Assembly: GCF_005281475.1 (NCBI RefSeq) | Contig: NZ_CP040106.1 | Span: 1,121,501-1,185,500, forward strand | DNA length: 64,000 bases | Source: Echinicola rosea | GTDB taxonomy: Bacteria > Bacteroidota > Bacteroidia > Cytophagales > Cyclobacteriaceae | Reading direction: 5' to 3' | In this document: positions 1 to 10,244 of the stretch, one piece after another | Numbering within the stretch: position 1 is the stretch's first letter | Layout: every line of letters starts with the position of its first letter | Position numbers and translations under genes: made by a program | The notes under the pieces: model-generated | What the model was told of the DNA's origin: nothing | Seen by the model: only the letters and a program-made list of their open reading frames with translations | The model's database searches: none

Positions 1-82
1 CCATAGCACCTAAATTTTAGCCACTGCTTTATCGCAAGGTTGATCCCGCCAAATTGCCACTTTTTTAATACATTTGAGGGCA

Positions 83-1102
83 ATGACAGCAGCGACGGTA
101 AAAAGTAAGTTTATTTTGGCCAAGGCATTTCTGCGCTACCTGACGTGGAAAAAAATCATGAACGTATTTTGGTTGTACGGTTCTTTTTATTGGTCCAGGC
201 TAGTGAAAGCCCCCCATATGCGTGGACTACCCACGGCCCTGTCCGTGGAGCCTACCACTGGCTGTAACCTTCGATGTCCGGAGTGTCCTTCAGGGTTGAG
301 GAGTTTTACCAGGCCCACTGGAATGCTGGACAAGTCGCTGTACCAAAAAATCATTCGTGAGAGTGCCGGTCACCTGTCGTACCTTCATCTTTATTTTCAG
401 GGGGAACCTTTTTTGCACCCTGCACTATTGGATTTGGTAAAGTATGCGGATGATCGGAAGATTTTTACGGCTACCTCCACCAATGCCCACTTTCTCAATG
501 AAAAGACAGTTCCAAAAATCCTTGCCTCCGGACTCAAACAGCTGATCGTATCGGTGGACGGCGCATCACAAGGCGTCTATCAGCAATACCGTATTGGCGG
601 AAACCTGGAGCGGGTAAAAGCGGGAATAAAATTGCTTATATCAGAGCGGAAAGCAGCAGGTAAGCAGTTTCCCCAAGTGATTTTCCAATTTCTCGTCACA
701 GGAAAAAACGAGCACGAGCTGCCTGCTATTAGGGAACTGTCCACTAGCCTCCAGGTGGACGAACTCCAACTGAAGACCGCCCAAATCTACGGATTCGAAG
801 ACGGTTCCGAACTCATTCCTTCAGACCTCCGGTATTCCAGGTACCTCCCACAGCAAAATGGCAAATGGAAACTCAAAAAGCCCATTCAGAACAAGTGCTG
901 GAGAATGTGGCAAGGGGCAGTTGTCACCTGGGATGGTGAGATGGTGCCATGCTGCTTCGATAAAGATGCCAGCCACAAAATGGGAAATCTCGCTGTACAG
1001 GATATCGGTCAAATTTGGCAGACAGGAAGGTACCATGCTTTTAGAAAGCAGCTCTTAAGAGACAGGAGCCAAATCGCCATTTGTAAAAACTGTTCCGAAT
1101 AA
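83..1102 (+). CDS. Radical SAM protein with C-terminal SPASM domain
   Basis: Predicted radical SAM enzyme. Counting from the upstream in-frame TTG at 74, residues 64-71 carry the CxxxCxxC iron-sulfur motif (CNLRCPEC), followed by a GEPF-type stretch and a DGA element typical of the radical SAM barrel. The last 70 residues hold a cysteine-rich SPASM-like region (NKCW, VPCCFD, CKNC) that would bind auxiliary clusters. I prefer the ATG at 83 over the TTG at 74. The family modifies peptides, proteins or small molecules; the substrate cannot be told. It stands alone before the SusC gene, 480 bases upstream of it. Family assignment is firm, function open. Confidence 0.88.
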   Translation: MTAATVKSKFILAKAFLRYLTWKKIMNVFWLYGSFYWSRLVKAPHMRGLPTALSVEPTTGCNLRCPECPSGLRSFTRPTGMLDKSLYQKIIRESAGHLSYLHLYFQGEPFLHPALLDLVKYADDRKIFTATSTNAHFLNEKTVPKILASGLKQLIVSVDGASQGVYQQYRIGGNLERVKAGIKLLISERKAAGKQFPQVIFQFLVTGKNEHELPAIRELSTSLQVDELQLKTAQIYGFEDGSELIPSDLRYSRYLPQQNGKWKLKKPIQNKCWRMWQGAVVTWDGEMVPCCFDKDASHKMGNLAVQDIGQIWQTGRYHAFRKQLLRDRSQIAICKNCSE

Positions 1103-1582
1103 TCGATCACTTAAATTGTGGTGGTCAGACCACATTTCACATCACCAGAAGAGCGAAAAGGTTTTTGTCTATTTCTTATTACCATCACCGTCCTAATCGC
1201 GATGATCATAAACCCATTATAGGAGATTTAGGGGGGTAGATTTTGACAAATTTACTTCGAAAACACAGGCTGTACTCAGATGCCGATCATTTTTTTAATA
1301 AATCATAAAATGGACTATCGGTAAAATATTCATATCAATACTTACAAAAACACAAGATAAAAAACACGTCAATTTTATTTCCACAGCAAATTTAAAGTGT
1401 GGTTTTCTGATATTCATAGGTCATATTCACACATTAGGGCAGTACCGCTGGTAATAAATGTTAATTTTTCATAAAAAATCTACAAAAACTACCTTATCTT
1501 TCCGAAGGAAATATTCATAACTAAACAAATAGTCTATTGAATAATTCTACCAAAAAAACATTAAATATTTAAAATCAATCGT
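1103..1582 (+). other. AT-rich intergenic region before susC-like gene
   Basis: No credible gene. It probably holds the promoter and leader of the SusC/SusD operon. A TATCTTTC sequence at 1495-1502 is one base off the Bacteroidota -7 consensus TAnnTTTG, but no clear TTG lies at the expected distance. A short inverted repeat (TGGTC, one base, GACCA) at 1122-1132 follows the radical SAM gene and has no T-run. Confidence 0.4.
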
Positions 1583-4500
1583 ATGAGGAAAAGTTTACTA
1601 AGTCTCATCTTAGCCCTCTTTACCATTTCCTCGGTCTGGGCACAAAGCCGGACCGTGACGGGAAAAGTAACTTCTGAAGAGGAGCCAAATGGAATGCCAG
1701 GCGTAAACGTACTGGTAAAAGGAACCACTGTGGGTGCCATCACCGATTTGGATGGTATGTACACTTTGGAGGTGCCAGCGAACAATAACACGCTGGTATT
1801 TAGTTTTATTGGCTATAGCAGCCAAGAAATCAACATTGGCAATCAAAGTACGGTGAATGTCACCTTGATGCCCGACACCCAAAACCTGGAAGAGGTGATC
1901 GTGGTGGCTTATGGATCAGCCGAAAAAGGAAACTTTGCGGGTTCTGCAGTAGCGATCAAAGAGGCACAAATTGCCAATCGGCCCATCAACAGTGTGACCA
2001 ACGTACTGGAAGGACAAGCAGCCGGTGTGATCACCACATCTGCCAGTGGCCAGCCAGGTGAAAGCCCCACGGTACGAATACGTGGTATTGGCTCGGTAAA
2101 TGCCTCCCAAAATCCGCTTTATGTAGTGGACGGTGTGCCCTATTCTGGAGATATCTCTAACCTTAACCCTATGGACATTGCTGATGTGACGGTGCTAAAA
2201 GATGCCTCATCATCGGCATTGTATGGCGCCCGTGCAGCCAATGGGGTCATTATGATCACCACCAAAAAAGGCGGTGCCAAAAAATCTACCTTTAACCTTT
2301 CGGTAAGACAAGGGGTTTCTTCCAGGGCTTTGCCAGAATATGACCGCGTGAATGCCGCGCAGTATTATCCACTGGTGTGGGAATCCCTGAAGCATGGCCA
2401 GATGAATCCCAGTGGCAATGGACTGGAGGATGGTGCTGCTAGCCAGTATGCTTCTGAAAACTTGATCGAACAGCTTGGATATAATATCTATAATGTTCCG
2501 AATGACCAAATCGTAGGCTTAGATGGTACCTTGAACTCCAGTGCCGTCAATAACTTTACGGATTTAGACTGGTACGATGAATTGATCGGTACCGGTAACC
2601 GTGGCGAATATAACATGACCTATTCAGGAGGAACCGAAAAGACCGATTTCTACACCTCAGTAGGTTACCTTAACGAGAAAGGCTTCTTGCTAAAATCCGA
2701 TATGGAACGTTTTACAGGCCGTATCAATGTGAATACACAAGCAACAGACTGGTTCAAGACCGGCATTAACCTGTCTGCTACAATGGCAGATGGTAACAGC
2801 TCGCGTACTTCTGGTAACTCCAGTTATGTCAACCCGTTCTTTTTCGCAAGAAATATGGGGCCGATCTATCCGGTTTATCTTCAAAACCAGCAGACCGGTG
2901 GCTATATCCTCGATGCCAATGGTCAGCGGATTTATGATACTGGTGACATGACGAGTTTGGGATCTGTAAATCGTGGTCCCGGAGCATCTGTAGGACGCCA
3001 TGTTGTTCAGGAAACCAAGTTAAACGAGGACCTGTATGACCGGGATGTAATCAGTGCCAGGGCATATGCTGAAGTAAGCTTCCTAAAAGACTTTACCTTG
3101 CGGACAAACGTTTCGACGGATATGATTTCTCATCTTGGTATCGAATATGACAATAAAATCGTCGGTGACGGCGCTCCCGCTGGCAGGGCCAATCGTACCA
3201 ATATCAGAAGAAACGCCCTGACCTTTAACCAGATTTTGAGCTATGCCAATACCTTTAACACTAAACATTATTTTGAGGGATTAGTAGCGCATGAGAATTA
3301 TGATTACAAATACAATTACCAGTATTTGGCCAAGCAGGAGCAAATCTTGGATGGCAATATAGAGCCTGATAACTTTGTAGTAACCAGTGCTGCGGACGGT
3401 CGTGTGGACTCTTACAGAATCGAGTCTTATTTCTCTCGTTTTAATTACGTCTATGATGACAAGTATTCCTTTTCTGCATCGATCAGAACGGATGGATCTT
3501 CCAGGTTCTTTGAAGATGTACGATGGGGGACCTTCTGGTCAGTAGCCGGTGCTTGGAATATTGAGAAAGAAAACTTCTTCAATGCCGATTTCTTTGACAT
3601 GCTGAAGCTTAGAGCTTCCTATGGTGAAGTAGGTAATGACGGATTGTTGGATGCCGATAATAATCAAAACTATTATCCATGGCAGGCCCTTTACAACCTG
3701 GACAATAACAACGCCCTAGAACCTGGTATTCTTCAAGGAAGTCTATCTGCTTTAAATCTACTTTGGGAATCCAACAATACCTTTGATGTAGGCTTGGATT
3801 TTGCCTTCGCTAGACGATTTACGGGTACTTTGGAGTACTATTACCGTGTTTCTGAGAACTTGTTGTTTGATGTACCATTGTCCCTTACGACTGGTTTGGA
3901 AAGCAGGCCGATCAATATCGGTACCATGGCCAATAGCGGCGTGGAATTCCAGATCCAAGGGGACATCATCCGAAACCAAGACTTCACCTGGAACGCCAAT
4001 TTGAACGTTTCGACCTTCACCAATAAATTCAAAAAGCTGCCATTCGATGAGCAGATCAACGGTACCAAAAAATATGTGGTAGGTGGATCGATTTACGACT
4101 ACTGGCTGAGAGATTGGAGAGGCGTGGATCCCGAGACAGGATATGGCCTTTATACGGCGGATGAATACCTTAATGAGGATGGCGAGGTACGTGAAGATGT
4201 TAAAATCGTCGGAACGGATACATTGACGACTGAATATAATAATGCCAAGCAGCATTTTGCAGGAACCGCTATTCCGGATTTTTCTGGTGGCCTGGCCAAT
4301 ACCTTCTCTTATAAAAACTTTGAATTAAGTGTATTGGTAAGCTTTGCTGTCGGTGGTGAGATTTATGACGGCCTTTATGCCAGCTTGATGAGCTCCAGCC
4401 CCGATGGTGATGCCCTCCATACCGATGCACTCGGTAGATGGCAGCAGCCTGGTGACATTACCGATGTGCCCAGGATGGATAATATCAATTCGGCGGAAAC

Positions 4501-4756
4501 CAATGGTACTTCAGACCGATGGTTGATTGACCGATCTTACCTAAACCTAAGATCCATTAACCTGAGCTACCGATTACCGGGAGATATCCTTAGCAAAGTG
4601 GATGCTTCCCAAGCTACGGTATTTATTGCCGGGGAAAATCTCGGTTGGCTTTCGAAGAGAAAGGGAATGTTCGTATCGGAGAGTTTCAATGGAACGACAT
4701 CCAATACCTACACACCTGCCAGAACGTTCACGTTAGGTCTTAATGTAAGCTTCTAA
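1583..4756 (+). CDS. SusC/RagA-type TonB-dependent outer-membrane transporter
   Basis: Outer-membrane transporter that would take up a glycan oligomer or peptide together with its SusD partner, powered by TonB. Length is 1057 residues, normal for SusC. Seen in order: a signal peptide (residues 1-20, ending SVWAQ), a carboxypeptidase-regulatory-like domain (about 22-105, with PGVNVLVKGT and DGMYTL), the plug with a TonB-box-like acidic stretch (NLEEVIVVAYG) and VRIRG, then a 22-strand-type barrel ending in the aromatic terminus LNVSF. No STN domain precedes the regulatory domain, so there is no sign of an anti-sigma signalling arm. It forms a two-gene operon with the following susD-like gene. 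The substrate is unknown because no enzyme is linked. Confidence 0.96.
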   Translation: MRKSLLSLILALFTISSVWAQSRTVTGKVTSEEEPNGMPGVNVLVKGTTVGAITDLDGMYTLEVPANNNTLVFSFIGYSSQEINIGNQSTVNVTLMPDTQNLEEVIVVAYGSAEKGNFAGSAVAIKEAQIANRPINSVTNVLEGQAAGVITTSASGQPGESPTVRIRGIGSVNASQNPLYVVDGVPYSGDISNLNPMDIADVTVLKDASSSALYGARAANGVIMITTKKGGAKKSTFNLSVRQGVSSRALPEYDRVNAAQYYPLVWESLKHGQMNPSGNGLEDGAASQYASENLIEQLGYNIYNVPNDQIVGLDGTLNSSAVNNFTDLDWYDELIGTGNRGEYNMTYSGGTEKTDFYTSVGYLNEKGFLLKSDMERFTGRINVNTQATDWFKTGINLSATMADGNSSRTSGNSSYVNPFFFARNMGPIYPVYLQNQQTGGYILDANGQRIYDTGDMTSLGSVNRGPGASVGRHVVQETKLNEDLYDRDVISARAYAEVSFLKDFTLRTNVSTDMISHLGIEYDNKIVGDGAPAGRANRTNIRRNALTFNQILSYANTFNTKHYFEGLVAHENYDYKYNYQYLAKQEQILDGNIEPDNFVVTSAADGRVDSYRIESYFSRFNYVYDDKYSFSASIRTDGSSRFFEDVRWGTFWSVAGAWNIEKENFFNADFFDMLKLRASYGEVGNDGLLDADNNQNYYPWQALYNLDNNNALEPGILQGSLSALNLLWESNNTFDVGLDFAFARRFTGTLEYYYRVSENLLFDVPLSLTTGLESRPINIGTMANSGVEFQIQGDIIRNQDFTWNANLNVSTFTNKFKKLPFDEQINGTKKYVVGGSIYDYWLRDWRGVDPETGYGLYTADEYLNEDGEVREDVKIVGTDTLTTEYNNAKQHFAGTAIPDFSGGLANTFSYKNFELSVLVSFAVGGEIYDGLYASLMSSSPDGDALHTDALGRWQQPGDITDVPRMDNINSAETNGTSDRWLIDRSYLNLRSINLSYRLPGDILSKVDASQATVFIAGENLGWLSKRKGMFVSESFNGTTSNTYTPARTFTLGLNVSF

Positions 4757-4768
4757 ATGAGAATTATC

Positions 4769-6262
4769 ATGAAAAAAATAATCCATAAAATATTTCTATT
4801 GGCCATTTTGGTAAACATTGGCTGTGCCAGTGATTACCTGGACACAACACCGACAGATGCGGTGTCCGAAGAATCAGCATTTGCCACCACTGGCAATGCG
4901 ATGGCCGCTCTAAACGGCATTCACCGTGCCATGGGCCTCCGCTATGATTCCCAAGGGCAACCGGGAGAGCACGGCGTAATGATCATGCGTGAAGTACTTG
5001 CCGAGGATGTCGTAATGACCAATCAAGCTAACGGTTGGTTTGTATCCATGTCCTCTTGGATAAGACATATCGATGCAAATCAATCTGATGTGGAGTTTGT
5101 CTGGAAGTTTTACTATAAAATTATCGGCAATGCCAATATGTTGATCGATAAAATCGATGCAGCAGAAGGAACCCAAGAAGAGCGGGATGAGATCAAAGGT
5201 CAAGCACTGGCTTACCGTGCTTGGGGACACTTTAATTTGGTACAGATTTTTGCGGAGCGCTATGATGCCAATGGGGGCAATGATCAAATGGGTGTACCGA
5301 TTGTCTTGGAACCCATTACGGAAGGCGGTTCACGTAATTCCGTAGAAGAAGTTTATGCACAGATCAACCAAGACTTGGATGATGCCATCGCTCTTTTAGA
5401 TGATAGTAGAAACAATCCTTCCCACATAAATGTCAATGTTGCCCGAGGAATCAAGGCCAGGGTGTTGCTTACACAAGGAAGTTTTGCAGAAGCCGCCACA
5501 GTGGCCAATGCGGCAAGAGATGGATTTGACCTTATGGGAGAATCTGATTTGTTGGCCGGCTTTAACGATTATACCAATCCTGAGTGGATGTGGGGCTTCC
5601 ATCAGATCGATATCCAACAAACATACTTTGCTTCTTTCTTTGCCTATATGTCGCTAAACTTTAGTTCTACCAATATCCGTGGGAATCCTAAGGCGATTTT
5701 CCAACCATTGTATGACCAGATCAGTGATACCGATTATAGAAAAAGGCTTTGGGATGCCAATGCCTCTGATCCTGAACTGAGGGATCCGTTTATCGACGAA
5801 ATGACCCTGGAGTCCTTTACGAAAGAGGACTATATGAACCGAAAGTTTTTAGCGCAAGCGAATGGTAGCTCTGTCGGGGACGTACCCTATATGAGGGCAG
5901 CAGAGATGATCCTGATCGAGGCAGAAGCCTTGGCTAGATCAGGCGATGATGCCGGTGCCGCAGCAGCCTTGTTTGAACTGGCATCCGCCAGGGATCCGGA
6001 ATACACCCAAAGCACCAATACCGGACAGGCACTGATCGATGAGATCATGATCCAGCGCCGTGTGGAGCTGTGGGGAGAAGGGTTTAGGTTCTATGACCTT
6101 AAGCGTTTGAACTTGCCTTTGGACAGAAATGGCGGTAACCATGTGGGCATTGTCATCAACAGTAAGTTCTTTGAAGAAGCTGGCACAGCCGATTGGCAGT
6201 GGCAAATCCCCATTGATGAGTTAAATGCCAATGATAACATAATCCAAAATCCTAGCGAATAA
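4769..6262 (+). CDS. SusD/RagB family surface lipoprotein
   Basis: Glycan- or nutrient-binding lipoprotein that caps the SusC barrel. The lipobox NIGC lies about 19 residues after the ATG at 4769, giving a compact signal peptide; an in-frame ATG at 4757 abuts the susC stop and adds four residues. The N-terminal motif CASDYLDTTPTD and the TPR-rich body (for example QALAYRAWGHFNLVQIFAERY) are typical of SusD. The C-terminus has RVELWGEGFRFYDLKR, a hallmark of the family. Length (497 residues) is usual. No hydrolase, lyase or sulfatase follows in the operon; a strong terminator lies about 30 bases after the stop. Confidence 0.96.
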   Translation: MKKIIHKIFLLAILVNIGCASDYLDTTPTDAVSEESAFATTGNAMAALNGIHRAMGLRYDSQGQPGEHGVMIMREVLAEDVVMTNQANGWFVSMSSWIRHIDANQSDVEFVWKFYYKIIGNANMLIDKIDAAEGTQEERDEIKGQALAYRAWGHFNLVQIFAERYDANGGNDQMGVPIVLEPITEGGSRNSVEEVYAQINQDLDDAIALLDDSRNNPSHINVNVARGIKARVLLTQGSFAEAATVANAARDGFDLMGESDLLAGFNDYTNPEWMWGFHQIDIQQTYFASFFAYMSLNFSSTNIRGNPKAIFQPLYDQISDTDYRKRLWDANASDPELRDPFIDEMTLESFTKEDYMNRKFLAQANGSSVGDVPYMRAAEMILIEAEALARSGDDAGAAAALFELASARDPEYTQSTNTGQALIDEIMIQRRVELWGEGFRFYDLKRLNLPLDRNGGNHVGIVINSKFFEEAGTADWQWQIPIDELNANDNIIQNPSE

Positions 6263-6290
6263 GACTGGATTTGCATCAAAATAACACCTT

Positions 6291-6322
6291 AAAGCCCGGA
6301 CATTCGATCCGGGCTTTTTTTT
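6291..6322 (+). terminator. Intrinsic terminator of the susC/susD operon
   Basis: Perfect 10-bp stem AAAGCCCGGA / TCCGGGCTTT around a 7-base loop, running into eight or more T residues. It lies 28 bases after the SusD stop. Confidence 0.93.
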
Positions 6323-6402
6323 GCAGTTCACCCGTAGCTCATGTGCCACCCGCCCTTATCTTTTTAATTTGATTAACGAAGGGGGGCATTTAATTACAAA
6401 CA

Positions 6403-6434
6403 TTGCCCTCAATCAGTCGGAATAATTATCTTTA
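6403..6434 (+). promoter_or_regulatory. Candidate promoter of the capsule operon
   Basis: TTG at 6403-6405 and TATCTTTA at 6427-6434, 21 bases apart, resemble the Bacteroidota -33 TTG and -7 TAnnTTTG boxes (one mismatch in the last base, spacing slightly long). The 120-base leader before the SLBB gene carries GGTGA and TCACC arms (about 6461-6485) that could form a small hairpin. Both readings are inference. Confidence 0.35.
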
Positions 6435-6553
6435 CGGTGGTTTTCTATTTTCGGGGCTAGGTGATGAAAATAGATCCATTGGTCACCAAAACTTGGGGGT
6501 GACGGGGCGAAGCTGTGTCCACCTCCCTGCATAAATTAAACAAATCGGGAATA

Positions 6554-9160
6554 ATGATAAAATTTTTGAATTTGGCATTACTGCAAGCCTTTTTGGGATT
6601 TGTACTGCTGTTTGCGGCTCATCAGGAAGTGGCTGCCCAGTCCATGACGGACATTGCTACCATCAAGGTAGATGATCTTTCAGATGACCAGTTGAAGACC
6701 TTGGTACAAAGGGCTGAGGATGCCGGCCTGAGCAAAACCGAACTGGTAGAGATGGCCAGGGCCAGGGGAATGGCCGATGCAGAAGCCACCAAGCTTTCCG
6801 AAAGGCTGAAGACCCTAGACGCTGAAAGCGGACCAAATAAAAGCAGCTCCAAACCAATCAAACGGGTGCCCAGGCAGCAAGTAAACCTTCATGAGATCGT
6901 ACAGGGAATGGCAGCACAACAGCCCAACCTGGAAAATACCGGTCAAGCTACCCAGTACTTTGGGCTGGACATCTTTTACCAAAAAAACCGACAATTGACC
7001 TTTGAGCCTAACCTGAACATGGCCACTCCAAATGGCTATGTACTTGGACCAGGGGATATGGTCTATGTGGATGTGTACGGTGCTTCCGAAAATTATTATG
7101 AGTCCACCATCACCCCTGAAGGCAACCTGTTGCTCGAAAACATCGGCCCCATCGGGGTTTCGGGGCTGACCATTGCCGAAGCCAGAAGGGTGGTCAAAAA
7201 CAGGCTCTCACAGTTTTATGCCGATATGCAAGGGAGCAATCCCAGCACGTTTATGCAAATTTCCCTTGGAAACGTCCGCAGCATAAAAGTCCACTTGGTA
7301 GGAGAGCTAAGACTTCCCGGGACCTTTACCCTCAGCGCCTTCAGTACCGTGTTCAATGCCCTCTACGCAGCAGGAGGCCCCAATGAAAACGGGACCATGC
7401 GAAATATCAAGGTGATGCGAAACAACAAACTGGTCGCCACGGTAGATGCCTATGATTTCTTGGTCAACGGTACCGCCAACATGGACCTGCAATTGCAAGA
7501 CCAGGATGTGATATTGGTGGAGCCCTATCAGTCCAGGGTGACGCTCCAAGGTGCCGTGAAGCGGCCGATGGTATTTGAAGTAAAGGACGGTGAAACGCTC
7601 CGCGAAGTCATGGAATATGCAGGAGGCTTTACGGACAATGCTTATAAAGAAAAAATCAGCGTCACCCGGTTTACCGATAAAGAAAAGACCGTTTCGGATG
7701 TCTATAATGGTCAATTCGATATCTTTACCGTCAAAGGCGGCGACCTATATACGGTAGGAACGGTTCTGGATCGCTATAATAATCGTGTCCAGATCAAGGG
7801 AGCCGTGTTCAGGGAAGGTAATTATGCCCTTTCGGACGGCCTTACGCTTTCCCAGCTTATCCAGCGGGCCGATGGTCTTCGCGGAGATGCCTACCTCGAC
7901 AGGGCCAGCATCCTCAGGACGAATGACGACCTGTCCACTTCCGTGCTCCAAGTGGACCTTAAAGCTGTAAAGAACGGAACAGAAGATGTCAAACTGGAAA
8001 ATGATGATATCGTCCGAATTGCTTCCATCTATGACCTAAAGGACGAGTATTACCTGAAGATTTCCGGGGAAGTACGGGATCCGGGCATTTACCCTTATGC
8101 AGAGGGCATGACCGTGGAGGGCCTGATCCTTCAGGCCGGTGGATTTACCGAGTCGGCCTCCAAAAGTGACGTAGAAATAGCCAGAAGGGTACACGAAAAT
8201 GGTGAAAGTGGTGAAGTTGCCGAACTCATCCCCGTGACCTTAAGCGGTGACCTCAGCACCCAAGGCAATGTTCAGGTCTTAGCCCCGTATGACAATATCA
8301 TCGTCCGCCGTAAACCCAACTTTGCGCTTGAGCGCATCGTGAAAGTGGAAGGACAAGTAAATGCGCCGGGGGAATTTGCCCTAAAAAATACAGAAGAAAG
8401 GGTTTCAGACGTCATCAGAAGGGCAGGTGGACTCACGGGGTATGCTTACCCTGCAGGGGCTACACTGATTCGCAGAACCGAATACTACAATACGGAATCC
8501 GAAAAGCTCAGGAAGCAAAAACACATGGAAAAACTGCTTGAAAGGATCGCAACCGAAGATCCTTCCGAAGCCCAAGCCAATCAAATGAGACGCTTGCAAC
8601 TGCAGACCCAAGACAGCCTAAGCGACCAAGAAAAAAAGGACTTAATTGCCCAAACCCGTCAGGAAACCCTTCATGACATTGGACAGGGGGAAGGGACGGC
8701 CATTAAGATCAACGAAACGGAGGCCATTGCCATTGACCTGCAGGCCATTCTTCAGCAGCCTGGATCCAAGTATGATTTGATCTTGGAAGAAGGGGACATC
8801 ATCAGCGTACCAAAGCAGCTACAGACCGTAAGAATGCGTGGCGATGTCATTTACCCTACTACCGTAAGGTATGAAAGTGGCCGTGGGATGAAATATTACA
8901 TCGACAGGGCTGGTGGTTTTGACAATAGGGCCAAGCGAAAACGCACCTATGTCGTCTATGCCAATGGTGAGGTGGCGCGCACCAAGAGCTTTTTGGGACT
9001 AAAATCCTACCCCAAAGTGGAGCCCGGCGCAGAGGTAATCGTCCCTTCTAAAGGCCCTCGGGTGCCGCTGCGCATCGGGGAAATCGTCGGCCTGACTTCC
9101 GGCCTGGCCACCATCGCACTGGTCATCTCCCAGATCAACTTCAACAACAGTAGCAACTAA
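6554..9160 (+). CDS. Wza-type polysaccharide export protein with six SLBB domains
   Basis: Outer-membrane/periplasmic export channel component for capsule or exopolysaccharide. I choose ATG 6554, which starts a good signal peptide (MIKFLNLALLQAFL to VAAQ); the GTG at 6515 would add 13 residues before it. A polysaccharide-export (Poly_export) domain begins near YVLGPGDMVYVDVYG. Six SLBB-like repeats follow, recognised by motifs such as GELRLPGTF, GAVKRPMVF, GAVFREGNY, GEVRDPGIY, GQVNAPGEF and GDVIYPTTV, each followed by an AGG-type turn. A coiled, Gln-rich insert (about residues 660-720) lies before the last repeat, and a hydrophobic helix near the end (EIVGLTSGLATIALVI) may span the membrane. 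At 868 residues it is much longer than enteric Wza, as usual in Bacteroidota. The stop overlaps the next start. Confidence 0.93.
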   Translation: MIKFLNLALLQAFLGFVLLFAAHQEVAAQSMTDIATIKVDDLSDDQLKTLVQRAEDAGLSKTELVEMARARGMADAEATKLSERLKTLDAESGPNKSSSKPIKRVPRQQVNLHEIVQGMAAQQPNLENTGQATQYFGLDIFYQKNRQLTFEPNLNMATPNGYVLGPGDMVYVDVYGASENYYESTITPEGNLLLENIGPIGVSGLTIAEARRVVKNRLSQFYADMQGSNPSTFMQISLGNVRSIKVHLVGELRLPGTFTLSAFSTVFNALYAAGGPNENGTMRNIKVMRNNKLVATVDAYDFLVNGTANMDLQLQDQDVILVEPYQSRVTLQGAVKRPMVFEVKDGETLREVMEYAGGFTDNAYKEKISVTRFTDKEKTVSDVYNGQFDIFTVKGGDLYTVGTVLDRYNNRVQIKGAVFREGNYALSDGLTLSQLIQRADGLRGDAYLDRASILRTNDDLSTSVLQVDLKAVKNGTEDVKLENDDIVRIASIYDLKDEYYLKISGEVRDPGIYPYAEGMTVEGLILQAGGFTESASKSDVEIARRVHENGESGEVAELIPVTLSGDLSTQGNVQVLAPYDNIIVRRKPNFALERIVKVEGQVNAPGEFALKNTEERVSDVIRRAGGLTGYAYPAGATLIRRTEYYNTESEKLRKQKHMEKLLERIATEDPSEAQANQMRRLQLQTQDSLSDQEKKDLIAQTRQETLHDIGQGEGTAIKINETEAIAIDLQAILQQPGSKYDLILEEGDIISVPKQLQTVRMRGDVIYPTTVRYESGRGMKYYIDRAGGFDNRAKRKRTYVVYANGEVARTKSFLGLKSYPKVEPGAEVIVPSKGPRVPLRIGEIVGLTSGLATIALVISQINFNNSSN

Positions 9161-10239
9161 TGGCGGATCAAAAACATATCATCGACGACAAGATAACGTT
9201 TCGGGAGCTCATTCTTCGGGGAAAGGGCTGGTTGACGTTTTTTAGGAGTAAAGCGAGGTTTATCGTCATCGCAATCTTGGCGGGTGCTGTCCTGGGATTG
9301 GTCGCCTCATGGGTAAAGAAACCCAAGTACACGGCCTCGACATCTTTTGTGCTGGAAGAATCCAGTGGAAGCAGTATGGGTAGCCTTTCAGGGCTCGCCA
9401 GTCTTGCAGGCATTAACTTGGGTTCGCTGGGAAGCAGCAGTGGCCTCTTTCAAGGGGACAACATCATGGAGCTTTACCGATCCGACAATATGCTGATCAA
9501 GACACTGCTTTCTCCTGCTGAGGAGGTCGATGGAATGCTGCTGGTGGAGCGCTATATTCAGTTTCATGAGCTTACCGACAAGTGGGGCGATAAGGTGGAT
9601 TTTGACCGATTGGATTTTAGCCTCCCGCGGGAGGATTTTTCCATTCAGCAGGACAGTGTGATGAGGGAGGTGGCCCAGCTAATCCGTGAAAATGAACTGG
9701 CCGTGGAAAAGCCTGACCGTAAGCTAAGCATCATCAAGGTCACCACCACTTCCAAGGACGAACCCTTCGCCAAAGCCTATAATGAAAAGCTGGTGGAAAA
9801 TGTCAACCAGTTTTACTTCGAAACCAAAACCAAAAAGACCGCCGAAAACCTTCAGATCCTACAATCCCAGGCGGACAGCGTCCGCAAGGTACTGGATGAA
9901 GACCTGAAGGAATATGCGCAACTACAGGACAAACGCCCCAACCCCAACCCCCTGATGCAGCGTACGGTAGTGGATGCTGAGCGGAAGCAGGTGGATATCC
10001 GCGTGTCCAGCAGCGCGTATGAGGAAATCATCAAAAACCTCGAAATCGCCAAAATCAACCACCGCAACAGTTCACCACTGATCCAGATCATCGATAAGCC
10101 CCGCTTTCCCTTGGAAGAGAGCAAGCTGAAATGGTACATGGGCATCATCGTCGGTGGAGCCGTAGCCTTTATTTTGGCCATATTTTACCTTTACATTACC
10201 CGTCTATACCAAGCGAATATTAGGGTATCCAGGAGCTAG
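9160..10239 (+). CDS. Wzz-type polysaccharide chain-length determinant
   Basis: Inner-membrane co-polymerase that sets chain length and bridges to the exporter. TAATG overlap with the exporter gene indicates translational coupling. Two membrane helices bracket a periplasmic part: about residues 33-51 (FIVIAILAGAVLGLV) and 328-348 (MGIIVGGAVAFILAIF). Between them is a coiled-coil rich stretch (ENLQILQSQADSVRKVLDE). The 359-residue protein stops soon after the second helix and lacks Walker motifs and a C-terminal tyrosine cluster, so no BY-kinase domain is fused. The following 406 bases are repeats, so the operon may be punctuated here. Confidence 0.9.
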   Translation: MADQKHIIDDKITFRELILRGKGWLTFFRSKARFIVIAILAGAVLGLVASWVKKPKYTASTSFVLEESSGSSMGSLSGLASLAGINLGSLGSSSGLFQGDNIMELYRSDNMLIKTLLSPAEEVDGMLLVERYIQFHELTDKWGDKVDFDRLDFSLPREDFSIQQDSVMREVAQLIRENELAVEKPDRKLSIIKVTTTSKDEPFAKAYNEKLVENVNQFYFETKTKKTAENLQILQSQADSVRKVLDEDLKEYAQLQDKRPNPNPLMQRTVVDAERKQVDIRVSSSAYEEIIKNLEIAKINHRNSSPLIQIIDKPRFPLEESKLKWYMGIIVGGAVAFILAIFYLYITRLYQANIRVSRS

Positions 10240-10244
10240 ATTTT

